This document shows, piece after piece, positions 46,166 through 54,909 of a DNA stretch of 64,000 bases. The notes beneath the pieces were generated by a model, which saw nothing but the letters and a program-made list of their open reading frames with translations, was not told the DNA's origin and did no database searches. Source of the stretch: Aquabacterium sp. NJ1 (GTDB taxonomy: Bacteria > Pseudomonadota > Gammaproteobacteria > Burkholderiales > Burkholderiaceae_C); contig NZ_JRKM01000001.1 in assembly GCF_000768065.1 (NCBI RefSeq), positions 4,384,001 through 4,448,000 of the forward strand, read 5' to 3'. The stretch's first letter is position 1, and every line of letters begins with the position of its first letter. The position numbers and the translations under genes are program-made.

Positions 46166-46242
46166 CGGGGCGTAGCGCAGCCTGGTAGCGCATCTGCTTT
46201 GGGAGCAGAGGGTCGTGAGTTCGAATCCCACCGCCCCGACCA
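46166..46242 (+). tRNA. tRNA-Pro (anticodon TGG)
   Basis: 77 bases. The acceptor stem pairs CGGGGCG with CGCCCCG, the anticodon stem is TCTGC/GCAGA with loop TTTGGGA giving TGG, the T-arm has GTTCGAATC, and CCA is encoded at 46240-46242. Confidence 0.95.
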
Positions 46243-46250
46243 TTGAATCA

Positions 46251-46288
46251 ACGGGTCAGCATCTTGTGGTGCTGGCCCGTTTTGTTTT
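46251..46288 (+). terminator. Terminator downstream of tRNA-Pro
   Basis: ACGGGTCAGCA (46251-46261) pairs with TGCTGGCCCGT (46270-46280), with one G-T wobble, followed by TTTGTTTT. Confidence 0.8.
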
Positions 46289-46415
46289 GTGTGCTCGTCT
46301 GGGCGCTCGCTCATTCAGAGGCTGTTCGCGGGCGTTGGCGTCTCCTAGAATGCCTGCCACTGCGGCATATTGCACACCCGTTTTGTGATGCAAAAAGCCG
46401 CCAGGGAGGCCGGCT

Positions 46416-46898
46416 TTGAAGATCAGCACAAGTACTCGAACCAGGCGCACGCAGCGGGGCATGTCCCTGCTGGAAATGGTGTGCACCGTTTCCATCATGG
46501 GCGGCTTGTCCGCGACGGCCTTGCCGCATTTCGCGGATCTGCCGGGCGATGCACGCAAGTCGGTCGTCATGAACATGCAGGGCGCCTTGACGTCCGCCAG
46601 CACGCTGATGCACATGAAATGTGCCACCCAGTCGGATTGCAGTCTCCACAGCGGGGGCGCCTTGGTGGCCATCAGCGACACGAGCGTGGCCATGACCCGA
46701 GGCTATCCACAGGGCGGTGATCCAGCAGGCATCCAGAACGCCGTGCAGTTCTCTGGTTTCGTCCCTGTTCATGTCGGCGAGAAAACCGTCTTCCAGAAGG
46801 AGGGCGCGCCGGATGCCACTGCATGCTCGGTGAGCTATGTGTCTCCCCAGGTCGATGGTGGCTTGCCGCTCATCACGGCCGAGGTTTCCGGTTGCTGA
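46416..46898 (+). CDS. Orphan type IV pseudopilin-like protein
   Basis: 160 residues from a TTG start fixed by GGGAGG (46404-46409) upstream. The prepilin peptidase site is RRTQRG|MSLLEMVCTV, with glycine at -1 and glutamate at +5, then a hydrophobic helix. The body has four or more cysteines, including one at the C-terminus, which can form a disulfide as in pilins and GspH-like pseudopilins. It stands alone; no pilin assembly gene is in the window. Its normal place would be a minor pilin or type II secretion pseudopilin. Confidence 0.72.
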   Translation: MKISTSTRTRRTQRGMSLLEMVCTVSIMGGLSATALPHFADLPGDARKSVVMNMQGALTSASTLMHMKCATQSDCSLHSGGALVAISDTSVAMTRGYPQGGDPAGIQNAVQFSGFVPVHVGEKTVFQKEGAPDATACSVSYVSPQVDGGLPLITAEVSGC

Positions 46899-46916
46899 CC
46901 GCCGACCCTGCCTGAA

Positions 46917-47813
46917 TCACGCTGCGCCGGACCTGACACCCGCGGCGCCGCCCGACAACTGCTGTCGCAGGAAGGGCACCACGGCTTGGGCCACGCCCTG
47001 AGGGTCATCCGCAAAAGGGAAGTGCCCGCTTTGCGGCAACAGCACTACCTGCGCTTTGGCAAAGGTCTCTTTCTGCTGCTCGGCGTAGCGGGCCGGCAGA
47101 TACGGGTCGGCCGCGCCCCACACCACGAGCGTGGGCGGGTTGAGGGGCGCGAGCATCTTGCCGAGCGCCTGGCTGCGGTTGTTCAGGTCGCCCGTGGCTC
47201 GGTAGAGCTTGAGGATGGCCCGTTTGGTGCCCCAGTCCAGATCCTGGTACATGCGGTTGATGAACTCAAGTGGCAAACCCTTGGGGCAACCCACCGAAAT
47301 CGCCCATTTGAAGCCGCTGCGGGTGGTGATCAACTGCTGCAGTTCGCCCAGCAAGGGGGTGCGCCAGATGCGTGCCATGTAGTGCCAGCGGTAGCCTTTG
47401 AGCACACCCGTGTTGATCAGCGTGAGGCTGGCCAGCCCCAGCGGGTTCATGGCCGCCCACATCAGGCCCCAGGGGCCGCCGAAATCGTGCAGCACCAGGT
47501 GGGCTCGCACGATCCCCAGTTGCTTGAGTGCCTCAGTGAGGAAGGCGGTGCCGCCTTCCACGGAGTAGGGATAGTCGGCGGGCTTGTCGGCCTGGCCGAA
47601 GCCGGGCATGTCCAGGGCCACGACGCGGCCAAGCGGCGCCACAGCCTGCATCAATGGCCGCCAGTCTTCGCTGGAGCCCGGGTTGCCGTGCACGAAGACC
47701 ACGGCTTCCGTGGCCTTGAGGTCCTGCCCGCCTTGCAGCACCCGCGTGCGGATGCCGCAGGCGCTCAGGCTGGATGACTGCAGTGGCCACTCGGCTTGGG
47801 GTGTGCTGGACAT
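46917..47813 (-). CDS. Alpha/beta hydrolase, haloalkane dehalogenase/epoxide hydrolase-like
   Basis: 298 residues. HGNPGSSEDW is the oxyanion-hole region, LDMPGFGQADKP follows, and HDFGGPWGLM is the nucleophile elbow, with aspartate as in dehalogenases and epoxide hydrolases instead of serine. LPQSGHFPFADDP contains the catalytic histidine. The nucleophile aspartate supports an ester-intermediate mechanism on epoxides or haloalkanes, but the substrate cannot be told. Cytosolic. Confidence 0.83.
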   Translation of the reverse strand: MSSTPQAEWPLQSSSLSACGIRTRVLQGGQDLKATEAVVFVHGNPGSSEDWRPLMQAVAPLGRVVALDMPGFGQADKPADYPYSVEGGTAFLTEALKQLGIVRAHLVLHDFGGPWGLMWAAMNPLGLASLTLINTGVLKGYRWHYMARIWRTPLLGELQQLITTRSGFKWAISVGCPKGLPLEFINRMYQDLDWGTKRAILKLYRATGDLNNRSQALGKMLAPLNPPTLVVWGAADPYLPARYAEQQKETFAKAQVVLLPQSGHFPFADDPQGVAQAVVPFLRQQLSGGAAGVRSGAA

Positions 47814-47901
47814 GGGCGGGCTCCTCGTGTTGTAGATGGGGCAGGCCCCAGATCATGCACGCAAAGCCCGCCGTTCGTCATGCACGGGGCGCCCAACCGC
47901 C

Positions 47902-48384
47902 TCAATGTCGCGACGAATGGCAGCCTGCTGCCGCGGTCGGCAATGGTGTGCCGGCCAGGTCATCCAGGATCGGGCAGCAGGCACGCTCGTCGCCATGGCA
48001 TTGCTCGGCCAGGTCGTTCAAGGTGCGCTTCATGGCTTCGAGTGCCTGGATGCGGGCCTCCAGCGTGGCCACGTGCTGAACGGCCAGCTTCTTGACGGCG
48101 GCACTGGAGCGACGGCGGTTGCGCCACAGGTCCAGCAACTGCCCGATGTCTGCCATGCTGAACCCCAGGTCGCGCGCACGCCGGATGAAATGCAGCGTGT
48201 TGATGGCGTCTGGGTCATAGCGCCTGTAGCCCGAGTCGGTTCGTGGCGGTGCCGGCAGCAAGCCCAGCCCCTCGTAATGCCGGATCATCTTGGCCGACAC
48301 GCCCGTCAGCCGGGATGCTTCGCCAATATTGACCGGCTGGCCGGTGGGCGTGGCCTCAGGCAGGGCGTCAGGGCTGGACTTCAT
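47902..48384 (-). CDS. cueR: Copper-responsive MerR-family regulator CueR
   Basis: 160 residues from the ATG at 48384, overlapping the copZ end. The N-terminal MerR helix-turn-helix is NIGEASRLTGVSAKMIRHYEG followed by the SGYRRYD wing. A coiled coil dimerisation helix follows, then the metal loop CHGDERACCPIL, where CueR proteins bind Cu(I) or Ag(I). It activates copper-export genes by twisting a 19-bp-spacer promoter; two such promoters lie at 48618-48648 and 48697-48727. Confidence 0.92.
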   Translation of the reverse strand: MKSSPDALPEATPTGQPVNIGEASRLTGVSAKMIRHYEGLGLLPAPPRTDSGYRRYDPDAINTLHFIRRARDLGFSMADIGQLLDLWRNRRRSSAAVKKLAVQHVATLEARIQALEAMKRTLNDLAEQCHGDERACCPILDDLAGTPLPTAAAGCHSSRH

Positions 48385-48577
48385 AACCTTCTTCACCGAT
48401 GGCTTGCGCCGTGGCTTCGCGGCTGAGCGTGGTGAGCACCGTGACCGTGCCTTGCGGCAGATCCACCGTCACTGTGGCGCCCGCATCACGACTCTGGATC
48501 GCTTTGGTGACGGCTTTCACGCAGTGCTGGCAGCTCATGCCTTTGACCTGAAGTTGATGGTTGTGGGTGTCGCTCAT
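48368..48577 (-). CDS. copZ: Copper chaperone (heavy-metal-associated domain)
   Basis: 69 residues, a single HMA domain with GMSCQHC as the metal site. AAGGAC lies just before the ATG at 48577. It carries Cu(I) to the CopA exporter. It is the first gene of the minus-strand copper operon and overlaps cueR by 17 bases. Confidence 0.92.
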   Translation of the reverse strand: MSDTHNHQLQVKGMSCQHCVKAVTKAIQSRDAGATVTVDLPQGTVTVLTTLSREATAQAIGEEGYEVQP

Positions 48578-48617
48578 GGAAGTCCTTTCGATGGAATGGT
48601 CAGTATCAACGCAGTTC

Positions 48618-48648
48618 AGTCTGAACCTTGACATCATGGCAAGGTCAA
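48618..48648 (-). promoter_or_regulatory. CueR-type promoter for copZ-cueR
   Basis: Minus strand: TTGACC (48648-48643), a 19-base spacer, then CAGACT (48623-48618). The spacer carries a dyad (48625-48645) with arms ACCTTG and CAAGGT, the MerR-type operator position. Confidence 0.8.
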
Positions 48649-48696
48649 GCGGATGCCCATGACCGTGATCAAACCAGGGTGAGGTGTTCGGCGGAC

Positions 48697-48727
48697 TTGA
48701 CCTTGACATCATGTCAGGGTTGAAAGT
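48697..48727 (+). promoter_or_regulatory. CueR-type promoter for copA
   Basis: TTGACC (48697-48702), a 19-base spacer, then GAAAGT (48722-48727). The dyad at 48700-48720 has arms ACCTTGAC and GTCAGGGT, with one mismatch. The -10 box is weak, as is usual for MerR-activated promoters. Confidence 0.78.
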
Positions 48728-48736
48728 GCCATCATC

Positions 48737-51073
48737 ATGGACCCATTCAAAGGCCGCGTCATGTCCTCCGTTTCTGTTTCTTCGTCGCCGATCGAGCCGG
48801 TGCAGCTTGCCGTGCGGGGCATGACCTGCGCCGCCTGTGTCGGCCGTGTCGAGCGCGCCTTGCGCAAGGTGCCCGGTGTGCAGGAGGCGCAGGTCAATTT
48901 CGCCACCGAAACCGCCAGCGTCACCTTGAGCCCTGAGGCTTGTGACCTGGACCCAACTGGCCTGGTGAGCGCGGTGGAGGATGCCGGTTACCACGCCTTG
49001 ATCCAGCAACCGGATGCGCCGGTGGTGGAGGCCGTGGTGCCCTGGTGGGACGTCTGGGGCGCCGTGATCCTGGGGGCTGCGGCCAGCTTGCCCCTGTTGC
49101 TGCCCATGCTCTGGGGCGCGCACCATTTCTGGCCTGCCTGGGTGCAGTTCGCGTTGGCCACACCGGTTCAGTTTGGCCTCGGTGCGCGCTTTTACAAGGC
49201 GGGCTGGGCCGCGCTCAAGGATGGCAGCGGCAACATGGATCAGCTGGTGGCCCTGGGCACCAGCGCAGCCTGGGGGCTGTCATGCTGGCTGTGGTGGACG
49301 CATGCGCAGTCCGTACACGCGGCGCATGGCGGGCCGGATCTGTATTTCGAATCTTCGGCTGTGGTGATCACCCTGGTCTTGCTGGGCAAGGCCCTTGAAG
49401 CGCGAGCCAAGCGCCAGACCACGGCCGCCATCCGGGCTCTACAGGCATTGCGGCCTGACACGGTGTCTCGCCTGGGCCCGCAAGGCGAGGTGACCGTGCC
49501 CTTGTCCCAGGTGCTGGTGGGCGACACGCTGGTTGTGCGCCCGGGTGAGCGCATCCCCACCGACGGCACGGTCACCGAAGGCGCCAGCCATGTCGACGAG
49601 GCCATGCTCACGGGTGAGCCCTTGCCGGTGGCCAAGAACCAGGGCGACCGCCTGACCGGTGGCGCGGTCAACGGCGAAGGGCGGCTGGTCATGCTGGTGA
49701 CGGCCGTGGGCGGGCAGACCATGCTGGCCCACATCATCCGCCGTGTGGTGGATGCGCAAGCGACCAAGGCGCCCATCCAGCGCGTGGTGGACCGGGTCTC
49801 CGCCGTGTTCGTGCCCACGGTGCTGCTGGTGGCCTTGTTGACGGGGCTGGGCTGGTGGTGGTCGGGCGCTGGCGGCGAAGTGGCCTTGATCCGCGCTGTG
49901 GCCGTGCTGGTGATCGCCTGCCCATGTGCCTTGGGCCTGGCCACACCCGCGGCCATCATGGCGGGTACCGGCGCGGCCGCACGCCAGGGCATCCTGATCA
50001 AGGACCCCGAAGCGCTTGAGACGGCGCACCGCGTGCAGGTCGTGGCATTCGACAAGACGGGGACCTTGACGCAGGGGCATCCCCGGTTGATTGAATGGCA
50101 GGTCGCGCACGAACCGGCTGCCCTCGGCGTTGCTTGGGGCAAGCCACAGGCCTTGCAGGTGGCCGCAGCCCTGCAGGCTGGCAGCGAGCACCCCTTGGCG
50201 CGTGCGGTGCTGGAGGCCGTGGAAGGCGCGCCCCGGTTTGTCGCGCAAGCTGTTCAGTCCATGCCCGGTAGAGGTGTGGTGGGGCGCTTGAGCGAGGCTG
50301 GGGGCCAGGTTGAGTTGCTGGGGGATTGGGGCTTGGGCAGCGCCCGTTGGGTGGAAGAACAGGCTTGCGCCGTTGAGCCTTCTTTGAGGGTTCAGGCGGA
50401 TGCCTGGGCCACCAGCGGCGCCACGGTGTCCTGGCTCATGCGTCAGGCAGCGGCACCAGCAGGCGGCGAGCCAGTCTGGCAGGTCATGGCGGCCATGGCC
50501 TTCGGTGACGAACTCAAGCCAGGTGCCGCCGAGGCCGTGGCCCGCCTGCATGCCCTGAACGTGCGCACCGTGATGATTTCCGGCGACAACCGGGGTGCGG
50601 CGCAGGCCATGGCCAGCCGATTGGGCATCCAGCAGGTGGTGGCCGAGGTGCTGCCTGGTGACAAGGCCGACCATATCCAGCATCTGCGGCAAGGCGAGGG
50701 CGGTGCACGCCTGACCGTGGCCATGGTGGGCGATGGCCTCAACGATGCGCCGGCGCTGGCCGCTGCCGATGTGGGCATGGCCATGGCCAACCCCGAAGGT
50801 GGCACGGACGTGGCGCTGCAGGCCGCAGGCATCACCCTGATGCGCGGCGACCCGATGCTGGTGCCCGCCGCACTGGACATCTCCCGCCGCACCTCCACCA
50901 AGATCTGGCAGAACCTGGCGTGGGCTTTTGGCTACAACGTGATCGGCATCCCGCTGGCGGCATTTGGCGGGCTCAACCCCATGCTGGCTGGCGCGGCCAT
51001 GGCGCTCAGCAGCGTCAGCGTGGTGACCAACGCCTTGTGGCTGTCGCGCTGGAAGCCTGCGCGCATCGCTTAA
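48737..51073 (+). CDS. copA: Cu(I)-exporting P1B-type ATPase CopA
   Basis: 778 residues. One N-terminal metal domain has [10 protein letters not shown] (CxxC at 31-34). Other markers are the membrane metal site [11 protein letters not shown] (Cys-Pro-Cys at 395-397), the phosphorylation site FDKTGTLTQ (Asp439), [13 protein letters not shown] and [10 protein letters not shown]. It pumps Cu(I) from the cytosol to the periplasm. Only one N-terminal metal domain, where many CopA proteins have two. The promoter at 48697-48727 fits CueR control. No terminator was found; a tRNA-Arg follows. Confidence 0.94.
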   Translation: MDPFKGRVMSSVSVSSSPIEPVQLAVRGMTCAACVGRVERALRKVPGVQEAQVNFATETASVTLSPEACDLDPTGLVSAVEDAGYHALIQQPDAPVVEAVVPWWDVWGAVILGAAASLPLLLPMLWGAHHFWPAWVQFALATPVQFGLGARFYKAGWAALKDGSGNMDQLVALGTSAAWGLSCWLWWTHAQSVHAAHGGPDLYFESSAVVITLVLLGKALEARAKRQTTAAIRALQALRPDTVSRLGPQGEVTVPLSQVLVGDTLVVRPGERIPTDGTVTEGASHVDEAMLTGEPLPVAKNQGDRLTGGAVNGEGRLVMLVTAVGGQTMLAHIIRRVVDAQATKAPIQRVVDRVSAVFVPTVLLVALLTGLGWWWSGAGGEVALIRAVAVLVIACPCALGLATPAAIMAGTGAAARQGILIKDPEALETAHRVQVVAFDKTGTLTQGHPRLIEWQVAHEPAALGVAWGKPQALQVAAALQAGSEHPLARAVLEAVEGAPRFVAQAVQSMPGRGVVGRLSEAGGQVELLGDWGLGSARWVEEQACAVEPSLRVQADAWATSGATVSWLMRQAAAPAGGEPVWQVMAAMAFGDELKPGAAEAVARLHALNVRTVMISGDNRGAAQAMASRLGIQQVVAEVLPGDKADHIQHLRQGEGGARLTVAMVGDGLNDAPALAAADVGMAMANPEGGTDVALQAAGITLMRGDPMLVPAALDISRRTSTKIWQNLAWAFGYNVIGIPLAAFGGLNPMLAGAAMALSSVSVVTNALWLSRWKPARIA

Positions 51074-51086
51074 ACTGCCAGCTTGG

Positions 51087-51163
51087 CTGCCCGTAGCTCA
51101 ACTGGATAGAGCAACTGCCTTCTAAGCAGTAGGTCGGGGGTTCGAGTCCCTCCGGGCAGGCCA
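51087..51163 (+). tRNA. tRNA-Arg (anticodon TCT)
   Basis: 77 bases. Acceptor CTGCCCG/CGGGCAG, anticodon stem ACTGC/GCAGT with loop CTTCTAA giving TCT, T-loop TTCGAGT, and CCA encoded at 51161-51163. Confidence 0.95.
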
Positions 51164-51269
51164 GATGGATTCAGGGATTTCGCCATGTGTTTTTCAGCTA
51201 TCTGAATGGAAACGCTCAGGTAGACTGCCTCATGGATAGACCCAAAGTTCCTTCTGGAACCACCTCCGC
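51164..51269. other. Intergenic region between tRNA-Arg and the unknown gene
   Basis: 106 bases, moderately A+T-rich. Presumably contains the promoter of the downstream unknown. No clear terminator hairpin with T-run after the tRNA. Confidence 0.35.
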
Positions 51270-51932
51270 ATGTTTGCCTCCATCAAGCGACTGATCGGTT
51301 CTGTGCCTTCCAGGCAGGATGAAGGGCAGGCGCTGTCCGCGTGGGCCAAATCCCAGGGGTTCGCCTTCAAGCGCGTCAAGGACAAGACCGGCGGCGGTTA
51401 CGTGGTCGAGACCGACCAGGGCTGGCGCGTGGAGTGGGGTTCGTCCCAGCGGCCTTACATCATCGGGCACGAGTTGCGTTTTCGATGTGACACCGGCCTG
51501 CCGGGTGATGTGCAGATGATCCTGGTGAGCAAGGTGGTGGCCCAGACACTCGAATCCGATGTGTTCAGCCGCTTCACCAACGCCATGCAGACGCAGATCG
51601 ACAACACCCTGCCTGACGAAATGCGTTGGTTGGCCATGCATCCCCGCGTGAGCCTCAATGCCTCGGCCATGCTGGCCAAGCGCTATGCACTGTTCTGTAA
51701 TGCCGAGACCGTCATACAGGCCTGGCTGGACGCGCCCACGATTCAGGAACTCGAAAGCGCCGCGGCCAACTGGTGGACAGACGGCCTGTTGTTGGTGATG
51801 ACGCTCAACAGGGGCATGCTCACCCTGCGCATGCCCGGCCAGAATGTGGAGTCCGGGCAGTTGCAGATGGTGGGCAAGCTGTTTGCACAGCTGTCAACGC
51901 GCATGCGCCAGGTGGCTTTCGAGCTGAACTGA
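51270..51932 (+). CDS. Conserved-looking cytosolic protein of unknown function
   Basis: 220 residues, no signal peptide or membrane helix. Composition is that of a soluble mixed alpha/beta protein, with GGGYVVETDQGWRVEWG and IIGHELRFRCDTG near the start and a helical C-terminus ending QLSTRMRQVAFELN. I do not recognise the family. It converges on the enoyl-CoA hydratase gene with a one-base gap. Confidence 0.7.
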   Translation: MFASIKRLIGSVPSRQDEGQALSAWAKSQGFAFKRVKDKTGGGYVVETDQGWRVEWGSSQRPYIIGHELRFRCDTGLPGDVQMILVSKVVAQTLESDVFSRFTNAMQTQIDNTLPDEMRWLAMHPRVSLNASAMLAKRYALFCNAETVIQAWLDAPTIQELESAAANWWTDGLLLVMTLNRGMLTLRMPGQNVESGQLQMVGKLFAQLSTRMRQVAFELN

Positions 51933-51933
51933 T

Positions 51934-52701
51934 TCAGCGGCTCTTGCCCTGCAAGAAACGCTCGATGGCCTGGCCTGCTTCGGGGCGGCTGAGGTTCACC
52001 AGGAAGTGTTGCTTTTCGGCGTCCAGGTGGGCGCGCAAGGGGCGGTCTGAATCGTTGACCAACTCTTTCACGCTGGTCAGAACCTGCGGGGCCATCTGCG
52101 CCAGTTGCTCCGCCAGCTGAAGCGCATGCTCCAGCACCATGCCGGCGGGCGCCAATCGGCTGACCAGCCCCAGGGCTTGCCATTGCTGCGCAGATTGCTG
52201 CTCACCCAGCCACAAACATTCCAGGGCTCTGGCGCGGCCTAATGCCTTGCTCAGGTGCCAGCTGGCGCCACCGTCTGGTGACAGCGCGACCTTGTTGTAG
52301 GCCATCACGAAACGGGCGCTTTCCGAGGCCACGATCAGGTCGCAAGCCAGGGCCAGCGACACGCCGCCACCAGCGGCCACGCCCTCCACGGCGGCGATCA
52401 CGGGCTTGGGAAAGCTGCGCAGCGCCTCGATCCATTGATGGAAGGCGTCCAGGTTCGCGCCTTGTGCCTGCATGTCGTGCTGGCGGTTGTGCGCCAGTCT
52501 TTGAAGGTCGCCACCGGCGCAGAAGTGGTCACCCGCACCGGTCAGCACCACGGCACGCACGTCCGGGCTGGATTCGGCCATGTTCAGGGTTTCGATGCCG
52601 GCAGCGTAGACCTGTGGGGACAGGGCGTTGCGCGTGGCCGGGCCCGACAGGGTCATCACCAGTGTCTGGCCTTGTCGTTCGGTCTGCAGTTCGGTTGTCA
52701 T
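51934..52701 (-). CDS. Enoyl-CoA hydratase/isomerase family protein
   Basis: 255 residues, crotonase fold. Oxyanion holes are GDHFCAGGDLQR and AAVEGVAAGGGVSLALACD. The position of the second catalytic glutamate reads SPDGGASW, with aspartate and glycine where many hydratases have glutamate, so isomerase or hydrolase chemistry is possible. The sequence resembles proteins annotated as alternative oxepin-CoA hydrolase in Burkholderiales, a comparison from memory. It is divergent from the FimV-like gene. Confidence 0.82.
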   Translation of the reverse strand: MTTELQTERQGQTLVMTLSGPATRNALSPQVYAAGIETLNMAESSPDVRAVVLTGAGDHFCAGGDLQRLAHNRQHDMQAQGANLDAFHQWIEALRSFPKPVIAAVEGVAAGGGVSLALACDLIVASESARFVMAYNKVALSPDGGASWHLSKALGRARALECLWLGEQQSAQQWQALGLVSRLAPAGMVLEHALQLAEQLAQMAPQVLTSVKELVNDSDRPLRAHLDAEKQHFLVNLSRPEAGQAIERFLQGKSR

Positions 52702-52842
52702 GCTTTATTTGTGGGAAATCGGATGTCTTGTTGTCAGCAAGTCGCAAAGTCGGGAGTTGGCCGCATTCTCACGGGCTTCCCACCAGATGGGAGCGAAAGC
52801 CTTCATGCTAGAGTCAAAACCTGGGCCTCATGATGCACCGAC
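52702..52842. promoter_or_regulatory. Divergent region between hydratase and FimV-like genes
   Basis: 141 bases holding both promoters. A+T-rich around 52710-52750. No firm hexamers or operators identified. Confidence 0.35.
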
Positions 52843-54909
52843 ATGAATAACTTTAAGCGGGTATCGGCCGCGGTTCTAGCTGGTATGGCGCTGCTGTGTG
52901 CAGCTGGGGCTGCCTACGGCTTGGGCTTCGGTCACGCAAACAGCCGAGCCATTTTGGGCGACACCCTGAAGGTGAGCGTCCCCCTTCGCCTTGAGCCGGG
53001 TGAGGATGTACCCAATGAATGCGTCGCCGCCGATGTGTATTTCGGTGATGAAAAGGTTTCGCCCAAGGCCATTTTCACCGAGGTGGTGGGCGGCGAAGGG
53101 CGTGATCGCGTCCTGTATGTCCGCAGCTCCATCGCCATCAGCGAGCCCGTGGTCACCATTTATGTGGCGGCAGGCTGCAAGTCACGCATCACGCGCAAGA
53201 TTGTCACTTTCCCGGACCCGCCCAACGCGTCCGTTCCGCTGGTCAGCGAAGCCGCGCCCGTCAGCGTGGCTGACGCCATCCAGGCCGCCACCTTGCCCGC
53301 TACGGGCACGGTGAGCCCGCCTGGTGCCTTGCCCATGGGCAAAGCGCCCGACCGCATCGAGGCCTCGGGCAAGCCGGTGCATGCAGAACCATCTGCGCCG
53401 GCACGGGCAGATCGGCCCGCCAAGTCTTCCAGGCCTGCAAATGGCGTGATGCCCAGCATGACCATGGCCGATGTGGCCGTGTCGGTGGGTGACAAACCTT
53501 CTGCCAGCAAGGCTTCCATGACGAAGGCTGCTGGCAAGGCGCACAGGCACTCGCCCACGCCGGCCCATCAAGGGCCCGCTGAAGGGGGGCGCCTGTTGCT
53601 GGACCCCGCCGATGCGGATGCCATGGTGATCCCCAGCCTGCGCATGACGCCGGCCCTGGGTTCGCCCACCTCCGCAGAGGAGACCTCGCCCGAGCTGGTC
53701 GCGCGTCGGCAGGCCGCGGCCGCAGTCTGGCTGGCGCTCAACGCGTCGCCTGAGCAGATGGCCCGTGACCGTGATCGCCTGCAGCAGCTGGAGCAGCGCC
53801 TGGCGCAACTCAAGCAGCAGGGGGACCAGGCTCAGCAGAACGTGGCGGCCTTGAAGACGCGCCTTCAAAAGGCGGAATCCAGTTCCGGCAAATCGGCCTA
53901 TCTGCTTTGGGCCCTGATGCTGGCTGCCTTGGCGCTGTCCGCGTATCTGTATCAGCGTCTTCGCCACGAGCGCAAGCGCAATGAATCATGGTGGCACTCT
54001 CAGGCTCAGTCCAACCTGAGTGAGCCGGATCTGGACCGCGAGCCGGAGCTTTCGCGCACCTCTGCGGAGTTCGTGCACGTTCCCTCAGGTTCGCCGGCAG
54101 CGGAGGGGCAGACCGAGGCTGGGGTGTTCACCCCCATGGCAACCGAGCCCAGCAGTCCGTTGACCTCCGCGGCGATCCACAAGTTCGTGCCGGACGCGGT
54201 TCCGCCTGCCGTGCAGGCGCCGCCAGCAAGCGTGGCGCACAACGAGCCGCTGCGTGAAGTGTCGGTTGAAGAGTTGATCGACCTGGAGCAGCAAGCCGAG
54301 TTCTTTGTGGTGCTGGGGCAGGACGACGCGGCCATTGATCTGCTCGAAGGCCATGTGCACCACACCACTGGTGCCAGTCCCTTGCCCTTCCTGAAGCTGC
54401 TGGAGATCTACCGCCGAGTGGGCAAACGCGCCGACTATGAGCGCGTGCAAGCCGAGTTCAACCAGCGCTTCAACGCCTATGCGCCAGCCTGGGAGGCCGA
54501 CCTGCAGCAAGGACACACGCTGGAAGACTACCCCGGCGTGATCGAGCGGCTGCAGACCTTGTGGGCGGAGCCTGTCCGTGCCATGGCTGTGCTGGAGAAG
54601 TCCTTGACACGGCCTGAAAGCGGCGACGACACCTTCGAGTTGCCAGCCTACCGCGAGTTGCTGTTCCTCTACGCTGTGGCGCGTGACCTGTCCGAGCGCG
54701 ACATCGTGGACCGCCACAGTGTGGATCTGCTGCTGCCGGTGGTGGATTTATCCGGTCGCGAGCCGATGGAATCGGTTCACGCGACGCCCGTGATCGAGCC
54801 CCTGATGGCCACGCGCCCCATCAAGGCTCAGCCGGAAGTCAGCCCCAGCATGAGCCTGGATCTGCAGCTGGACGACCTGCCGGTGACGCCGCCGGATCAA
54901 CGGCATTGA
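52843..54909 (+). CDS. FimV-like peptidoglycan/polar-scaffold protein
   Basis: 688 residues. Signal peptide ends near AYG (about 26). Residues 27-130 are the FimV-type N-terminal domain (LGFGHANSRAILGDTLKVSVPL). A proline/alanine/serine-rich linker follows, then a glutamine-rich coiled coil (304-346), one membrane helix (351-371) and a cytoplasmic tail with a helical repeat region (about 470-560). The end has SLDLQLDDLP, as in FimV C-termini. The LysM domain of Pseudomonas FimV is not evident. FimV organises type IV pili and polar complexes. Convergent with cysB. Confidence 0.8.
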   Translation: MNNFKRVSAAVLAGMALLCAAGAAYGLGFGHANSRAILGDTLKVSVPLRLEPGEDVPNECVAADVYFGDEKVSPKAIFTEVVGGEGRDRVLYVRSSIAISEPVVTIYVAAGCKSRITRKIVTFPDPPNASVPLVSEAAPVSVADAIQAATLPATGTVSPPGALPMGKAPDRIEASGKPVHAEPSAPARADRPAKSSRPANGVMPSMTMADVAVSVGDKPSASKASMTKAAGKAHRHSPTPAHQGPAEGGRLLLDPADADAMVIPSLRMTPALGSPTSAEETSPELVARRQAAAAVWLALNASPEQMARDRDRLQQLEQRLAQLKQQGDQAQQNVAALKTRLQKAESSSGKSAYLLWALMLAALALSAYLYQRLRHERKRNESWWHSQAQSNLSEPDLDREPELSRTSAEFVHVPSGSPAAEGQTEAGVFTPMATEPSSPLTSAAIHKFVPDAVPPAVQAPPASVAHNEPLREVSVEELIDLEQQAEFFVVLGQDDAAIDLLEGHVHHTTGASPLPFLKLLEIYRRVGKRADYERVQAEFNQRFNAYAPAWEADLQQGHTLEDYPGVIERLQTLWAEPVRAMAVLEKSLTRPESGDDTFELPAYRELLFLYAVARDLSERDIVDRHSVDLLLPVVDLSGREPMESVHATPVIEPLMATRPIKAQPEVSPSMSLDLQLDDLPVTPPDQRH

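Noticed and set aside
46166-46242. tRNA-Pro as a phage or island attachment site
   Set aside because: No integrase gene and no direct repeat of the tRNA 3' end were seen nearby.
51087-51163. tRNA-Arg as an island border
   Set aside because: Flanking genes look like ordinary chromosome and no duplicated tRNA end is visible.
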